The translations under genes were made by a program, and so were the position numbers. Positions 5,486-5,573 of a stretch of 5,573 bases of DNA are shown here, piece by piece. Numbering within the stretch: the stretch's first letter is position 1; the number at the start of each line of letters is the position of its first letter. The notes under the pieces are model-generated. The model searched no databases, was not told where the DNA came from, and was given only the letters and a program-made list of their open reading frames with translations. The stretch lies in the NCBI GenBank assembly GCA_007120055.1, contig SKOL01000508.1:1-5573 (forward strand), in the 5' to 3' direction. This stretch comes from Anaerobacillus sp. (GTDB lineage: Bacteria > Bacillota > Bacilli > Bacillales_H > Anaerobacillaceae).

Positions 5486-5553
5486 GATTATGGGGAGTGA
5501 TTTCAGAGTGAATACCTAAAACACTGTTGATTTTTGTTATACTCTCCATAATA
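5486..5553. repeat. Right 68-bp inverted half-site module
   Basis: GATTATGGGGAGTGA (5486-5500) is mirrored by ATACTCTCCATAATA (5539-5553). The span of 68 bases equals that of the left module. As RNA the two arms could pair over 12 bases with one G-U, but no U-tract follows on the plus strand, so it is unlikely to act as a terminator. Confidence 0.7.
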
Positions 5554-5570
5554 AAAAACTCTACATAATG
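5541..5570 (-). repeat. Right terminal inverted repeat of the RIT element
   Basis: Read on the minus strand it begins CATTATGTAGAGT and ends TATTATGGAGAGT, matching the left repeat at 24 of 30 positions with the same 17-bp step between its two half-sites. Only three bases (TCT) lie beyond it before the window ends, so the right flank and any target duplication cannot be judged. Confidence 0.85.
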
Positions 5571-5573
5571 TCT

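Larger units (their letters stand above)
2122..5570 (+). mobile_element. Complete RIT (recombinase in trio) element, 3,449 bp
   Basis: Three different tyrosine recombinase genes lie in tandem in one direction with overlapping ends, bounded by imperfect terminal inverted repeats (2122-2151 and 5541-5570, 24 of 30 matching). Three recombinases of about 410, 325 and 340 residues with no cargo, in roughly 3.4-3.5 kb, is the known layout of RIT elements. All three reading frames are open and keep their catalytic residues, so the element looks functional. It interrupts or abuts an integrase gene on its left. Tn554-type transposons also have adjacent tyrosine recombinase genes, but their TnpC is a small non-recombinase protein and they carry resistance cargo, so RIT is the better fit. 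Confidence 0.85.

Noticed and set aside
2122..5570. Tn554-type transposon
   Set aside because: All three genes encode full tyrosine recombinases of similar size, the element has terminal inverted repeats, and there is no small TnpC-like protein or resistance cargo.
1..5573. CRISPR array, tRNA, rRNA or a defence system
   Set aside because: No regularly spaced identical repeats, no cloverleaf-like or rRNA-like sequence, and no nuclease, helicase, methylase or toxin-antitoxin gene was seen.

Overview
The window looks like an accessory region of a low-GC Gram-positive bacterium, probably a member of the Bacillaceae. The evidence is the AT-rich base composition, strong GGAGG-type ribosome binding sites, a short lipoprotein with a typical lipobox, a DUF4190-type membrane protein, and a U-tailed intrinsic terminator. 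The genus cannot be fixed from the sequence alone.

Left part (1-1860, all genes on the minus strand): a row of small envelope genes, each with its own ribosome binding site. In minus-strand order they are a DUF4190-like two-helix membrane protein, a 56-residue single-helix membrane protein, a 157-residue three-helix protein with an outer C-terminal domain, an 87-residue lipoprotein, and the first 18 codons of another secreted or lipoprotein gene that runs off the window. Every gap between these genes, and the region upstream of the first, carries a diverged copy of one short repeat (core close to TTAAACTAACG followed by a GATAG-like tail), five copies in all.

Middle (1908-2121): a perfect 15-bp-stem terminator and, just upstream of it on the minus strand, the last 58 or so codons of a tyrosine recombinase (integrase) gene. 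The remnant keeps the C-terminal catalytic box but stops at the edge of the next element.

Right part (2122-5570): a complete 3,449-bp element of the RIT (recombinase in trio) type. Three different tyrosine recombinases (412, 326 and about 340 residues) lie head to tail with overlapping stop and start codons, and each retains the R-K-H-R-H-Y catalytic set. No cargo gene is present. The element is bounded by 30-bp imperfect terminal inverted repeats (24 of 30 identical). Each end also has an identically spaced three-site layout: an outer and a middle half-site in tandem at 17-bp spacing, and an inverted inner half-site closing a 68-bp module. The window ends 3 bp beyond the right repeat.

Reading of the whole: a RIT element appears to have inserted in or beside the catalytic region of an older integrase gene, next to a 20-bp palindrome that resembles its own half-sites. 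The three recombinases probably act together on the element's ends. The neighbouring envelope genes have no visible link to the element and may be cargo of an older mobile element whose integrase is the remnant.
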